From positions 248,001 to 312,000 of the forward strand of contig NZ_JASDDK010000003.1 of NCBI RefSeq assembly GCF_030407435.1: 64,000 nt of DNA, written 5' to 3'. The stretch comes from Winogradskyella bathintestinalis. Its GTDB lineage: Bacteria > Bacteroidota > Bacteroidia > Flavobacteriales > Flavobacteriaceae. Both the position numbers and the translations under genes were made by a program. Below, in pieces: positions 63,957-64,000 of this stretch; positions within the stretch are counted from its first letter, which is position 1, and every line of letters begins with the position of its first letter. Below the pieces are notes generated by a model. That model saw only the letters and a list, made by a program, of their open reading frames with translations, searched no databases and was not told the origin of the DNA.

Positions 63957-64000
63957 TCTTGTTAATGCCTCGTTAAATCTTGTTATAGCCGCTATTTATT

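Noticed and set aside
1..64000. CRISPR array, prophage, insertion sequence or integron
   Set aside because: No repeat-spacer pattern, no transposase, integrase, capsid or tail genes, and no target-site duplications were seen.

Overview
The window is a piece of chromosome from a marine-type flavobacterium (Bacteroidota, Flavobacteriaceae). The evidence is indirect but consistent: low GC; gene starts without Shine-Dalgarno sites; the Bacteroidota -7 promoter element TAnnTTTG seen many times just upstream of starts (best case is the SRP RNA promoter at 60285-60314); a type IX secretion sorting domain; a SusC-like/TonB pair; DUF4369-type lipoproteins; and menaquinone genes as the only quinone pathway. 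No phage, transposon, CRISPR array, tRNA or rRNA was seen. It reads as ordinary core chromosome with a few accessory patches.

Layout. 1-3210 (minus): acyl/propionyl-CoA carboxylase operon (carrier protein, biotin carboxylase, carboxyltransferase; the last runs off the left edge). 3294-5686 (minus): PrsW-like protease, NUDIX hydrolase, M42 aminopeptidase. 5816-12904: housekeeping genes on both strands (DUF4294, hemolysin III, lipoate ligase, M3 peptidase, cyclophilin lipoprotein, CoA pyrophosphatase, acyltransferase). 13103-14234: ECF sigma factor with a membrane partner. 14371-19465: NDH-2, lysoplasmalogenase, TonB-dependent receptor and TonB. 20179-22759 (minus): arsenic operon arsR - DUF6428 - arsC - acr3. 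24190-29160 (minus): threonine operon thrA-thrB-thrC with a candidate leader-peptide attenuator. 29373-37386: NAD(P)H-hydrate repair, thioredoxin lipoprotein, RlmI-like methyltransferase, nitronate monooxygenase, an envelope cysteine hydrolase, a secreted kinase-like protein and a frameshifted YtxH gene. 38242-45520 (plus): menaquinone genes (hotdog thioesterase, menF, menD, then menB and menA after three unrelated genes). 45852-51065 (minus): a 1737-residue exported diheme-cytochrome/PKD/FG-GAP/T9SS fusion. 51701-63906: a mix of hydrolases, DUF2914, sterol desaturase-like protein, a broken netrin-like gene, a beta-helix lipoprotein, glutaminyl cyclase, the SRP RNA, an SDR, a transaldolase-like aldolase and a thioredoxin-fold lipoprotein without active-site cysteines.

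How genes work together. Threonine synthesis from aspartate is nearly complete here (aspartate kinase/homoserine dehydrogenase, homoserine kinase, threonine synthase). The men genes cover chorismate to SEPHCHC and DHNA-CoA to demethylmenaquinone; menC, menE and menH are not in the window, and the hotdog protein is a good candidate for the DHNA-CoA thioesterase step. NDH-2 would feed electrons into that menaquinone pool. The most interesting items are the cytochrome fusion, the lone secreted kinase-like protein, the threonine leader, the cysteine-less TlpA-like lipoprotein, and two genes each broken by one lesion (55400-55852 and 37064-37386).
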